A stretch of DNA of 64,000 bases from Megalonaias nervosa (lineage: Eukaryota > Mollusca > Bivalvia > Unionida > Unionidae). Location: the NCBI GenBank assembly GCA_016617855.1, contig JAECUM010093700.1, forward strand, positions 1 through 64,000. The letters are read 5' to 3'. Under the pieces are notes generated by a model that was given only the letters and a program-made list of their open reading frames with translations, ran no database searches and was not told the origin of the DNA. Made by a program: the position numbers and the translations under genes. This document shows, piece after piece, positions 24,137 to 34,950 of the stretch (its first letter is position 1; each line of letters begins with the position of its first letter).

Positions 24137-24665
24137 GAGGAAACCATTGGAGACAGTCTTTTTGCCCTTGAATGCATCCCGTAAGGCAGCCTTTTGCCCT
24201 TGGATGCATCCTGTGAGGCAGTCTTTTTGCCCTAGGATGCATCCTGTAAGGCAGTCTTTTTGTCTTAGTAAGGCAGCCTTTTTGCCCTTGGATGCATCCT
24301 GTGAGGCAGTCTTTTTGCCCTTGGATGCATCCCGTAAGGCAGTCATTTTGCCATAGGATGCATCCTGTGAGGCAGTCTTTTTGCCCTAGGATGCATCCTG
24401 TAAGGCAGACTTTTTGCCTTAGTGAGGCAGCTTTTTTGTACTTGGGTGCCTTCTGTAAGGCAGCCTTTTTGCCCTTGGATGCATCCCGTAAGGCAGTCAT
24501 TTTGCCATAGGATGCATCCTGTGAGGCAGTCTTTTTGCCCTAGGATGCATCCTGTAAGGCAGACTTTTTGCCTTAGTAAGTCAGCTTTTTTGTACTTGGG
24601 TGCCTCCTGTAAGGCAGCCTTTTTGCTCTAGGATGCTTCATGCAAGGCAAGGCAACCTTTTTGCC
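24137..24665. repeat. ~33-bp minisatellite
   Basis: Variants of GAGGCAGTCTTTTTGCCCTA followed by GGATGCATCCTGT, about 15 copies including shortened ones. Frames on both strands are open because the common period is a multiple of three; they are not genes. Confidence 0.9.
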
Positions 24666-24669
24666 ATAG

Positions 24670-25489
24670 GATCCATCTGTTTTGACTTTGGAACTGAGAA
24701 GGTCTAGGTTTAAAAGGTGTGGTTTATGTTAAAAAAATCTCACAGTGTATTTCAAGGATTTTTTTTCCCATTATTTGACGTGTCTATGTATGTCTATGTC
24801 TAATGTGTATATGCCTTGTCATGCCAAAACTTACTTGGCATTATTGAGTCATTAAATTCTGTACATATGTACTGCAGTAGTTGTTAGGGACTAATTGTGG
24901 TATATTATTCAATGTGAACTCTCTTAGATTTGTTTTCATCACAGTTTGAAAAGGTATATTTTGCAATCATTACTTGCCACAACAGTATGAAATTAGAAAA
25001 AATAATTCACTTCATAACTCCACCCTTCTCATATTTCCAAAGTTTATGGGACCATTAATTTGATTGATAGGGCTATCTTGAGTGATGAGGCATTAACAGC
25101 AAATACATTCCACATGTAAAAAAGCATTAAATGGAGGTGAGAAGAGATAGGCTGTAGATAAAATGTTTTAGATGAGAAGAAACAGATTTAGAATAAGTAG
25201 AAAAACAATACACCAGATGATTGTCAAATTAGTAAATATAATATTATCATATATACTCATATAGTCTCATACATCCATACACATGGACCTTGATCTACTG
25301 GTGTCATTTTAGCCGGCTGTCTGTACTTGGATAAGATGGTGATGGGGACTTTGAATTCATTTGCATGAAGAGCAAATTAAAGTTAGACGATAGAATGTCA
25401 TCTTTCAATGTCAGTCTGTTGTAATGAGTTAACTTACTGCAGCAACATATGTACAAGATATTGTTGAAAGGTTCAGTATAGTTTTCACA
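24670..25489. other. Non-coding DNA
   Basis: Nothing recognisable on either strand. Confidence 0.5.
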
Positions 25490-26612
25490 AGCTTCGCCAG
25501 TTACTGTGTTCAGAACCAGACTAACACCACAGTTGAGCCAGATGCCATTCTGTCCTTTAGAAGGGCTAAAATTCCTGATGATAACTGTTTTTCAGTAGCG
25601 AATGTTAGTAAAGCTTAAGTTTTTGATATGCACAAGAAGTAGAGTATTATTAAATATTCTGCATTGGATGGCATTGGTCCACAAATTCTTAAGCTTGCTG
25701 TACCAGTGATAATTAAGTCATGAACACAGGTTATAAACTTAAATATAATGAGTGGTAACTATCCAGATAACTTGAAGTGTGAAAAGGTCACACCTATCTT
25801 TAAAAAATGAGAAAAGGTGGTTTCGGGAGCTACAGACCAATATCGATTCTATCTGTATTGTCAGAATTATTTGAATTGGCAAGTAGTTATGTTCAGGTCT
25901 TTCTTAAAGCACAAACAAGATTTAGAAGATATCACTCATGCCAGACAGAACTCGACAAATTAACTGCTAGAAATGGATAATGGTTCTTTGACAAGGATTG
26001 ATTTTCTTGACTTAAAGCAAGCATTTGATCTAGTTGATCTTGAAATTCTGCTGCAAAAGTTGAACTGATACAAGTTTGACCATTCTTCTACCTAAACTAA
26101 AGGTCTCAAGAACTAACCATGGGCAATATTGGCTCACAAATTTGCACTATTCTTTAAGAAGTCCCTCAAGGCTCTGTTTTGGGCCCTCTCCTTGTTTTTA
26201 TTTATGCAAATGATCTTCCATGAAGTAATTAATTTACAAATACATTTGTTTGCTGATGATGCAAGCTGGCACACATTTAGTTCTGATACTAAAGTTACCC
26301 AAACAAGATTAGATTCGGACATTATTAAAGTTCAAGTTTGGCATAATAAAATAAGATGGTAATTAATGAAAGCAAACCAAAATATAGACTTTTCAGATAT
26401 CTCAAAAATTACTACTTGAGTTAGGAAACCACAATTAATATCCTATACTAAATAATCATTAGTTAGAAAATGTTGAAGATGCAAAGCTTATAGGCCTGTT
26501 TGTAGATAATAATTTACAATGGGAATACCATATTGACAAGCTTTGTAAAAGACTGTCATCCGTAATTGCCCTACTGAACCAAATCAAGAAATTTTTTTTC
26601 TAACAGAAAATT

Positions 26613-28584
26613 GTTTTGTTGTTCGTCTGTCGAGTCGACGAGGACCACTCTAGTCATCCAAGGGTTGGAGGGGCTGGTACTGTTCTGTGCGTGTGCAGGT
26701 GGCTGATGAGGCCAATCCTTGCACGGAAGGTTTGTTTGCACAAGGGACAAGGGATGAGTGGGACATCTCCAGGAGGGTTGATGGTACGGGTTTTTCTGGC
26801 TTGCCTCTTCAGCCCTGCAGCTGCTGTCCTGCTAGATTTGCACAATTTGGAGTCTTTGTGCACAGAGGAACGCCAAGTGGCTCGATCGCTTGCTGTTTGC
26901 TCTCAGGAATAAGGGTTTATGTTGAATGCTTTCAATGCAGCTTTCAGATTGTTTTTGAAGCGTTTCTTCTAACCTCCGTGGGGTTGCTGTCCTTGCTGTA
27001 GCACATCATAAAAGAGTCTCTTAGGCAGTCGGTGGTCTGGCATGTGTACAACATGTCCCGCTTAGCTGGGACTGCATCAAGATGGTGTGGATGCTGGGGA
27101 GACCTGCTTGGGTGAGTACCTCAGTGTCTGTAACCTTGTCCTGCCACTTGATATTGAGGATTTTTCTGAGACTTGTGGTGTGAAAGTGGTTCAGCTTCCT
27201 GGCGTGGCGTTGGTACACCGTCCACATTTGCATGCGTAAAGTAGTGTGGGGAGCACAACTGCCCTGTAGACCTTTAGTTTGGTCTGGATGCTGATGCCTC
27301 TTCTCTTCCAGACATTGGCATACAGTCTGCCAAAAGTTGCGCTAGCTCTGGCAATGTGGAGGTTCACCTCATCATAAATAGTGACGCTCTGTGACTGTGC
27401 TGCCAAGGTAGGTGAAGTGGTTCACTATGTTGAGTTTTTGGCTGTTGATGGTGATGTTGGGCTAAACATAGGGCTTTCCAGGGGACGGCTGATACAGGAT
27501 TTCAATCTTCTTGGTATTGATGGTGAGACCGAAGCTTGTGCAGGTGCTGGAGAACTTGTCAACGCTGTGTTGCAAGTCGGCTTTTGAGCCAGCGTTGAGG
27601 GCACAGTCATCAGCAAATATGAATTCCCTGATGGTGTCTGTCTTAACCTTGGTTTTCGCTTGAAATCTCCTGAGGTTGAACATTTTTCCATCTGTATGGT
27701 ACCTGATGCCGACTCCAACATCTCCGTTTCTGAAAGCTTCAGTCAACATGGTAGAGAACAATAGACTGAACAGTGTCGGTGCCAGAACACAGCCCTGCTT
27801 GACGCCATTGGTTACTGGGAATGGCTCAGATGTCTCTCCATTGTTCTGGACTCGTGCCTGCATGCCGTCGTGGAAATGCTGTACCATGGATATAAATTTT
27901 CTTGGGCATCCGTACTTGGCCATTATCTTCCACAAGCCTTCTCTGCTGACAGTATCAAAGGCCTTTGACAAATCAACGTAGATGGAGAAAAGGTCAGCGT
28001 TTTGCTCTTGACATTTCTCTTGTAGATGCCTCACAGCAAACACCATGTCGATGGTCCCACGTTCTTTCTGAAAATGCTCAAAAAAATATTTGGGATGTAT
28101 GGGGTGTCCAGGGAGGGGTAGCACCTCTGGTTGGGGGAAGCAGTCATACTCCTTCGGGGGTAGCTTGCCCACCTTTGGTCCCCACTTGGCATTCAGCTCT
28201 CACCTGTGGCTCCAAGAAGCTTTATCATGTGCTGTGGCCACATCCCGGAAAACGGCCTCGACTGGCCGGCTAAACCAGGCTTAGGGTAGCCGATGGGTCT
28301 TAAACCCTCGGTGAATTAGGCTTTGTCTACCTAGCATGTGAAAACTGGATTTGGCAGCCTGCGCAGAGGAACCACCAGCTGGTCAATGGGCAGAAAGGTG
28401 ATTCTCAGCAAAGTGCCGTGGAGCGCTAAGAGTACGACGAGACACGTAGGACATCCTGGTCATCCACTGCACTCAACTCCGTCTCCGGCCGTCTCGACTT
28501 TGTCCTGCTGCTGGACCAAGATGGTTTTGGGCGAGCGAGTGAGGTCGACGAACTGCGCAACTCTTCCTCACTTAAAACAAAGTC
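26613..28584 (-). mobile_element. Non-LTR retrotransposon B inserted in A
   Basis: A 1,972-bp insertion in reverse orientation, flanked by an 11-bp direct repeat AACAGAAAATT (26602-26612 and 28585-28595). Its minus strand holds a 236-codon reverse transcriptase frame (27462-28172) with YVDLSKAFDTVSREG, GVKQGCVLAPTL and FIFADDCAL. Broken C-terminal pieces follow, ending in a C2H2 zinc finger CPLCKQTF (about 26780). The 5' part (28085-28584) reads as untranslated-region-like sequence joined directly to RT, so the endonuclease region is deleted. Confidence 0.8.
27462..28172 (-). CDS. Reverse transcriptase fragment of LINE B
   Basis: A 236-aa open frame covering the palm and fingers of a LINE reverse transcriptase. 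The FADD catalytic box is intact at about residue 190, and KQGCVLAPTLFSLLF, typical of the family, lies ~50 residues earlier. The N-terminus begins inside the RT domain after the junction with untranslated-like sequence, so the first ~30 codons are probably not native. Frames further on (27425-26654) carry the thumb and a C2H2 finger but are shifted. Confidence 0.8.
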   Translation of the reverse strand: MGKLPPKEYDCFPQPEVLPLPGHPIHPKYFFEHFQKERGTIDMVFAVRHLQEKCQEQNADLFSIYVDLSKAFDTVSREGLWKIMAKYGCPRKFISMVQHFHDGMQARVQNNGETSEPFPVTNGVKQGCVLAPTLFSLLFSTMLTEAFRNGDVGVGIRYHTDGKMFNLRRFQAKTKVKTDTIREFIFADDCALNAGSKADLQHSVDKFSSTCTSFGLTINTKKIEILYQPSPGKPYV

Positions 28585-29200
28585 AACAGAAAATTACATT
28601 CTATATTACAATGTATATAGTCTTTCAGCATTATTGTTAAACTATATATGGAAACTGTGCCAAATCTCAGCTTGTCAGGATTTATAAACTTCAGAAAAGA
28701 GCAGCAAACATTATTTTAGGTGCATATCTTGATTATTGATCAAAAGCATTTTAAATAAGTGAAAGAGTTGATTTTCGCAATTCAGTATTTAAATGTCTGC
28801 ATGGAGCTGCATCAAAGTATCTTCAGGATTGATTCAGGCCTTGTTCAACACATTACCAATTGAGATCACCATCAGATGGAAACCTTCAACCACCAAAACC
28901 AATTTTAGAAAAGCTTCCAATCCTCTGCTACAGTTTTGTGGAACAAGCTTCCACTGTATGTAAGATACATTATTTAAGAAGCGCCATCACAAGTATGTAT
29001 GTGTTACTTACTGATCATGCTTGGATTTAGTACTAAATAATACTAAAGACATGTTATAATAAATAGTAACTACTACACATTATCTTTTGTATCATGTACA
29101 TTGTTGTACTTTCTTCATAAGAGTGCCTCAGGGGAGAATATCCCTTGACTAAATGAGTTTTATCCTTTATAAATAAAGTATTATTATTATTATTATAGCT

Positions 29201-29356
29201 AATAAGTCAAGTCCAACTGCCAGCAGATCAGGTTTTACTGATTACTACTAACAAATTGCATAGGTCCAGATCTGTTGGTGCATTTATGTAACAGCAGGTC
29301 TGTGCCTATACAGTTTGCAGTTGAACTTGATTTATAAGCAAGTACATGTGGTATAT
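29201..29356. mobile_element. TA-flanked palindromic MITE, copy 1 (truncated)
   Basis: Starts with AATAAGTCAAGTCCAACTGC and ends with CAGTTTGCAGTTGAACTTGA, then TTTATAAGCAAGTACATGTG. It is the same family as 30716-30927; the left end was lost at the junction with the LINE tail. Confidence 0.65.
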
Positions 29357-30580
29357 AATAACGTTATAAAATGTTGAAAAATTCTTGAATTTGTGTGGGT
29401 GCCTCACACACTCTTTTTAATATATTTATATATGTTTTTTAAATTATTGGTTTTTTCATTGAAAAGTACTTGAACATGTTTGAAAACTCTGAATTTTGCC
29501 AAAAATTTCATTCTGTGAAATAATATGAAAGATTTATAGTGAATAAAATATATAACTTTTTAAATTCAGAATTTCTTATTTAGGTATTTTACAAATATAA
29601 ATGAATAAATAATTTAATAAAAATGCATGGATCAAATTCTGAGCATGTATCAGTATTGCATAAATTTACAATACAGAATAAGTTTGGCTACAAAAACGTG
29701 TGAATATTTTTTGTGATAATTTGTATCATTTATTGGTAAAAAGTTTCATGAATTTTTGTTTTTCAGTTATATTTTTTTTGGGCAGAGGCCAGTGTACCTT
29801 GTCTGAGGCTGGGCCACAGATAGAAGTGTTTTCCTGACGTGAGAGCAATTGTCTGGTATGTTCTTATTTTTTTTTTCAAAGTCCAAAATGCGTCTTTTTT
29901 GGTGGGTTAGTCAAAAGTTGCCATTATATCCTCTGAAAATGTCAAGTAAGCACAAAAAATTCTTTTTTCTCCAGAAAAATGAGGGCAGGAAAAGGATAAA
30001 TGCAATTTAATTGCTCTTAAAATAACCAGTAAGTGTTCCAGAAGTGTGTAGAATATTGAAAACAGGTGCCAGAAAATGTTTGAAAGGTTATTACTCATCA
30101 CACAGGTCAGAAAATGCTAAAAAAATTCACTGATACCTTGTCTAGCCTATTAAGATCTCGCCTCATAATTCATATGTGCTTTCCTAGCTGAATCTTTTCA
30201 CATGGCTACAAAGGAAATGTACTTGTGCATAGGAAATGTTTATACTTTGTTGGTGAAAACTCATCCAGAGTATCTTGTTGATTTTATTTCCACATTTTAA
30301 GTCTTATATGTTAAATGTTGTTGTAAGTATAAATAAGAATTGAATGACAACATGTTTCTCTGCTTGTGAACAGGCCCAGCACATGGTGTTTTTCTTGTGT
30401 GTGTGATGAATGTTTGGCGCCTTTGCAAAAAATTTTTGGGAATAAATTGCGAATAAAATGAACAGGAAATGAAAAGGTGCCTGTGTGCATTGCGCACTTC
30501 GCACACGCAACCAGCCGTGTCTGCTTTTGAATACATGTGCATTTCAGTTTCTCTTGGTTTTTCTGGAACAAGTTCATTAT

Positions 30581-30636
<56 letters not shown>

Positions 30637-30715
30637 TAGGGTGATACAATTAGCTGAAGAACTAATCTACCTTAAGACCCTCATACAAAGAAACATAATT
30701 ATGTACACACCCACA
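29357..30715. other. Non-coding DNA
   Basis: No gene found. (AAT)n at 30582-30633 produces spurious poly-Asn and poly-Ile frames. Confidence 0.55.
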
Positions 30716-30927
30716 TACCATATATACTTGCTTATAAGTTGAGCCAAACTGCAAACAAGATGTGGATCTGCTGTAGCATAGTATGCCAGCAGATCAGGGT
30801 CTATGCTGTTTGTTCTACTGATTACTCCTAACAGACTGCACAGACCCAGATCTACTGGTGATTTATGCAACAGCTGATCTGAGTGTGTACAGTTTGCAGT
30901 TAGAATCGTAAGCAAGCATATATGGTA
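30716..30927. mobile_element. TA-flanked palindromic MITE, copy 2
   Basis: 212 bp. TACCATATATACTTGCTTAT at the left pairs with AAGCAAGCATATATGGTA at the right, with further complementarity around AACTGCAAAC. No coding capacity. The TA at both ends is compatible with a Tc1/mariner-type target site. Confidence 0.75.
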
Positions 30928-31215
30928 TTTATATACAACAATATATTGACATTCGTTCCTTTCTCTCCCGCACATAAACTTCTATTCATATATATATGAA
31001 ACTACACAGTTTATATGCAATATAGATGTGTAGTCTAGTTAATAATTCTCAGAGGCATTCATGAATACAAATACAGTTGTTTTCATTTTAATTTACTACA
31101 TCTCTGAAGCCACTGAATCTGGAAGAAGGAAATAGAGTGGACATTACTATCTCAACTGGAATAAAATTCCAGAGCAAAGTTTGCAAGTATTTTGTTATGC
31201 ATATTTAATTACATT

Positions 31216-31220
31216 GTTTG
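31216..31220. repeat. Target site duplication GTTTG, left of E2
   Basis: Direct copy of 48859-48863. Polintons normally make 6-bp duplications; only five bases match here (left TGTTTG, right GTTTGT), so one base may have been lost at the right junction. Confidence 0.75.
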
Positions 31221-31460
31221 AGCAGCAGAGAGGCTGGACAGACTTGCTTGAATTGTCTTTGTTTGAAAAATAAAGGCTCCTACAAAAGCTGAAAATATAA
31301 GGTCAGTAACGTCAAACTGAAGTCTCTAACTGACCGAGATTCTTTCTAATTGGGTTAGCTCATTTTGTTATTTTATCGCTGATATTTTGTTTTCATTTCT
31401 TATGGCATGCCTGTTTTCATACCTGGATACTCACTGTTGGTCGTCAGCCTCTCTGCTGCT
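31221..31460. repeat. Left terminal inverted repeat of E2 (240 bp)
   Basis: Inverse complement of 48619-48858 with about 96% identity. The unit itself begins AGCAGCAGAGAGGCTG and ends CAGCCTCTCTGCTGCT, a perfect 16-bp inverted repeat. Each terminal repeat therefore has the element's tip facing both outwards and inwards. Confidence 0.95.
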
Positions 31461-31467
31461 CTGGTTT

Positions 31468-32138
31468 TTATCCAAAGATTTTATCAAGACCTATACAATA
31501 CCTCGATCTAGGTTCATGTAAATTTATTGTGATCAATCCGTGTCGGGTAGCTTGTGCTTTTGAAAAAAAGTTTTTGAATTTAATCATGTCCATATTCCCT
31601 GAACACCAAGTTTGATGAATATTTCGCAGAGTACGTGTATCGACTCCATTAAACACAACTAAAATATTGCAGTTGTCTCTGATCGCATTAGGTATTTGTG
31701 TATATTACTGAACAACATAAATCACTTAAGTATTTTTGTGTCTGCCTCAAGAAAATATCCGAGCTGGATTTGATTGTTTGTCCAGCATCACATCATCGTA
31801 TACTACGAGATTATTAATAAATCCATCGATGTCATCTATAGATGGGGCTTCATTAATATCAGTGATAAAATCAATAATATCATTATCATCCTCGTCTCCA
31901 ACAATTTTGAGTTCTCATTAAAATCTTTAAGTACTTAATAACATCGTTGATCATCTACAGATGGTGCCACCAAGTACAACTTATCCCACTTGAGCCATCT
32001 CATTATCAGATTAAGTAATAATTGTGTTTTACCAGACCCAGATGGACCTATGATAATTGCTCTGATAGAATTTGGTAGTGCTGGATGATGCTTGACTGGC
32101 TCCTGCTTTCGTGGCGCTGAAAAGTCAATTATATCCAT
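31468..32138 (-). pseudogene. FtsK/HerA-type DNA-packaging ATPase (E2)
   Basis: Homologue of 12302-12971. Start ATG at 32138 (MDIIDFSAPRKQEP). Walker A GPSGSGKTQLL is intact. A stop after VDDQRCY and several shifts break the middle; the C-terminal ~60 codons (31468-31656) are open apart from a changed stretch at KFKNFFSKAQA. The Walker B region is readable in another frame around 31790-31810. The gene ends 7 bases inside the terminal repeat border. The head-to-head PLA2-like gene begins only 23 bases away. Confidence 0.82.
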
Positions 32139-32161
32139 ATAGTACAAATGTAATAAATAAT

Positions 32162-32666
32162 ATGGATTTATATTGTGTTCGATGCAGAGTGCCAACCCCC
32201 ACCAGTGGATTAACAACAACAATAACAAAAAATAACAAGCGCACATACATGCAAGGGTGTGAAATGTGGTACAAGCAAATGCAGATTTATTTCATCTCGT
32301 ATGAAGACAGGTGGTGATATTACTGCTTCATTGGGAAAATTACCAGGAACTCCGTGGGCCAAATATCCTGGTGAGAAACATCTTCCTGGATATAATTATT
32401 GTGGTCCTGGAACCCGACTTGATATCTGACTTGACGAATGAGATCAACCAAGACCTGGAGAGTATCCAATAAATGTGATTGATCAAGCATGTCACGTTCA
32501 TGATATTGTGTATAAAAATAAGGATTTACAACAATGACATATTGCAGATGTGAAGTTGATTCACTCGTTAAATTCCATAAAAAATCTATCTCTCATAGAA
32601 AAACTTGCTAGCTTTCTAGTAAAATCTGCAATGAAAGGTAAACTAGTCCTAGGGGCTGGTAATTAA
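32162..32666 (+). pseudogene. Zinc-ribbon / PLA2-like protein (E2)
   Basis: Begins MDLYCVRCRVPTPTSG, the first zinc pair. A frameshift near 32240 moves the second cysteine pair (GCEMW region) out of frame. The PLA2-like part follows with a GPGTR calcium loop and HVHDIVY, so the catalytic His-Asp is still encoded. Stops occur near 32428 and 32537. The tail SAMKGKLVLGAGN matches E1 exactly. The E1 copy is the intact reference. Confidence 0.78.
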
Positions 32667-32687
32667 TTAACTAGTTATTATCATATA

Positions 32688-33675
32688 ATGGAATCGGTTT
32701 ATTATAGTCCAAGGGGATATTGGAGGGGTAAAGCAGTGAATAGTAAACTTGCTGATGCGGCTAATGTCTCACGTTCTGTTGCTGCAAATTGGTTAGCACG
32801 ACAGACAATATGGCAAATTTTTCTACCACCACCTAAAAAAATTCAGTATGCACATTTTGATGTTGATGCTCCCAATGAAGTTCATCAAGCAGATATTTTG
32901 TTTTCACCTCATGATACTATTAAAACTGGTAGATGTCAATCACGCACACACAAATATGCATTAACTGTCGTTGACGTTGCAACTAGATATAAAGAAGCAG
33001 AACCATTATCAACAAAAACAGCATCTGAAGTTGCATCTGCTTGAACGAATTTATCAATGAGGACCCTTGCGATGGCCACAACTATAACAGGTTGATCCTG
33101 GCAAAGAATTTCTTGGTGCAGTATCATTGTTGATGAAAAAACATAATGTTAAAATCAGACGAGGACACACTGCAATTCATTGCGATCAGGCAATCGTTGA
33201 ATGATTTAATCGAACACTTGCTGAGCAGTTATTTAGATATCAGTATATGCAGGAAATATCTCTGAGTAAAGTTCAGAAAGACAAGAGATCTCGTGAATGG
33301 GTTGCAAGACTACCAAGTGTGATAGCTGTGTTAAATAACGAAATTACTCTTGCAACTTCTATGAAGCCAACCAATGCAATCACAAAGAAACATATACCAA
33401 TACAACGACATGACTCTTCCTCTCAACCAGTACTAGGTAATGTGACTGTCAGATACTTATATGAACCTGGTGAACTTGAAGGGGGTAAGAAAAGAGCAAC
33501 TGATCCTATTTGGAGTGTGACAACACATAAAATTTCAAGTGTGGTAAGATCCACGGGTAGACCTGCAATCTACAGACTAGATTCAACTGTTCTCCAATGT
33601 GGATTTGTACATGAACAATTACAATTACAAGTAATTTCTGAAGACACACAATTACCACCACCTTCACTTCTGTAA
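32688..33675 (+). pseudogene. int: Retroviral-type (rve) integrase (E2)
   Basis: Start MESVYYSPRGYWRGK. The N-terminal HTH-like region is followed by VHQADILFSPHD (first Asp) and LTVVDVATRYKEAEPL. The frame is lost near 33042. In the following frames VDPGKEFLG carries the second Asp, and IVE with an immediate TGA at about 33201 marks the catalytic Glu. The open C-terminal frame 33247-33675 gives a linker and a beta-rich DNA-binding domain (YLYEPGELEGG, ATDPIW). At least one frameshift and one stop inactivate it, but all three DDE residues are still encoded. It converges with the HNH domain, overlapping by 12 bases. Confidence 0.85.
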
Positions 33676-33880
33676 ACTGGCACCCCTACGTCGATTACAT
33701 TTGAGACAGGTCAGCATCACATTTTCGTGTGTGTGACCAAGACTACTATTAATTCTATTGACAGTAAACTGTCTTGGATTATTATTCGAATACTGCCACA
33801 ACATATTACAGTTACAGCTCACACAATGATTATTCTGTCGTTGTTTCAGTGTCATAATAAATTCAGCATCAAGATCTAAG
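33664..33880 (-). CDS. HNH nuclease domain downstream of helicase (E2)
   Basis: A 63-codon frame from an internal Met, with about 8 more residues upstream (DLDLDAEFI). HNH signature FTVNRINSSLGH with flanking CVSC and CLKC zinc pairs. The first Asp of the motif seen in E1 (VDRIN) is Asn here. It sits in a different frame from the helicase, across an A-run of seven (six in E1). Likely the C-terminal domain of the PolB-helicase polyprotein, now out of frame. Confidence 0.72.
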
Positions 33881-33881
33881 T

Positions 33882-34950
33882 CTAGTTTATTTTTTTGTCA
33901 CATTGTTTATAACCAAGTAAGTTTTTTCTTGACAACTTCGTCCTTGACATCTTCATCGACTAGATTATTATTGCCTATGATAACCCTCCGCAGCTGAGAT
34001 ATTCTTCTAACTCGAGACACTGCGAGATAAACTAAATTTGACCATTCGATCCGATCGTCGACAATCCAGATATTTGTATCAAAAATAGTGAATCGTTATA
34101 GCATATCCTAGTGTCCACCGAGTTTTATCCCTCACTCCATCAGGCATTAACATGCTCTCAACAGCACTGACAGGAACTAATACAATATCATTTGTTTATC
34201 ACCTCAACCTGGAATCTCAACTTCAATATTCTGTCGTCAAGTATCTGCTGGGTGATAACATAATGGTACAGGTAGATTTGAAATTTTTTTTTCTTTATGT
34301 AACAGAAATAATTGTTGTTGAAGTGTATCACGAACTATCTCTTTACTTGGAACTATCAAATCAGCAGGTCTCCGTAAATTCCAAAAATCATTCATCAGAG
34401 TTTCTGGAATTACTTTACGTATTATTTCACACTGTATTTTATCTGGCTGCAGTCTGATTAACCTTTTAAACTCTTTCAGAGGTTCATCAATAGCTCCATG
34501 ATCATCAGTTATTTCTTTGTAATAATCTACAAATGTTTTTAACCTTTCCTGTGGAGACTGTCCAACAAAAGGTGGCAGTTGACCATGATCACCACACATT
34601 ATCACAGCAGTATTCTTTGTCAATAACCAGTCAAGAAATATTTTTAATACTTCCAATGACACCATGCATATTTCATCCCAAATAATAATTTTAGGAATGT
34701 ATTTCTCACCCATTCGTTCAGGAGTCCATGTGTCTCTGCACCATCTGAAGAAACTAGAATAAGTTTGAGATTTTATTTGTCATTCGATCATCTCTCAGGC
34801 GAGTTTATGTGTGGGCGTCAAAACAATCATATCTGAACAATTGAATAATTCAATCGCACGCGTTGTATTACCAGAACCACCACACCCATTAAGGTAAACA
34901 GTCTTATGTCTGGCCACAGGATCATATGCCAATGGTTCTGATGATTTTGA
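33882..34950 (-). pseudogene. SF1 (Pif1/RecD-like) helicase domain (E2)
   Basis: Homologue of 9494-10573. The Walker A loop reads GCGGSGNTT; the ATP-binding lysine of E1 is replaced by asparagine (about 34885-34890). Walker B IIIWDEIC and motif III GDHGQLPPF lie within an open 158-codon frame, 34237-34713. The C-terminal part, with a start-of-motif THSSQ-like region, is broken and truncated around 34090. The frame is continuous with PolB across 34950, without the stop found in E1. Confidence 0.83.

Larger units (their letters stand above)
25490..29199 (+). mobile_element. Degenerate non-LTR retrotransposon A (interrupted)
   Basis: A decayed reverse transcriptase. DGIGPQILKLAVPV and NLKCEKVTPIFKK are seen around 25660-25810, VPQGSVLGPLL near 26161 and LFADDASWH near 26245. 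After the insertion at 26613-28584, the C-terminal RIYKLQKRAANIILGAYLDY continues at about 28678. The 3' end carries AATAAAG and (ATT)n at 29175-29196. The 5' part with the endonuclease is missing or unrecognisable. The style resembles Jockey/CR1-group LINEs; the clade is not settled. Many stops and shifts. Confidence 0.75.

Noticed and set aside
24014..24631. Overlapping open frames on both strands
   Set aside because: Produced by the ~33-bp minisatellite; no codon bias or homologue.
26616..28640. Plus-strand frames over LINE B
   Set aside because: Antisense shadows of the minus-strand reverse transcriptase region.
30311..30742. Poly-Asn and poly-Ile frames
   Set aside because: Translation of the (AAT)n tract.
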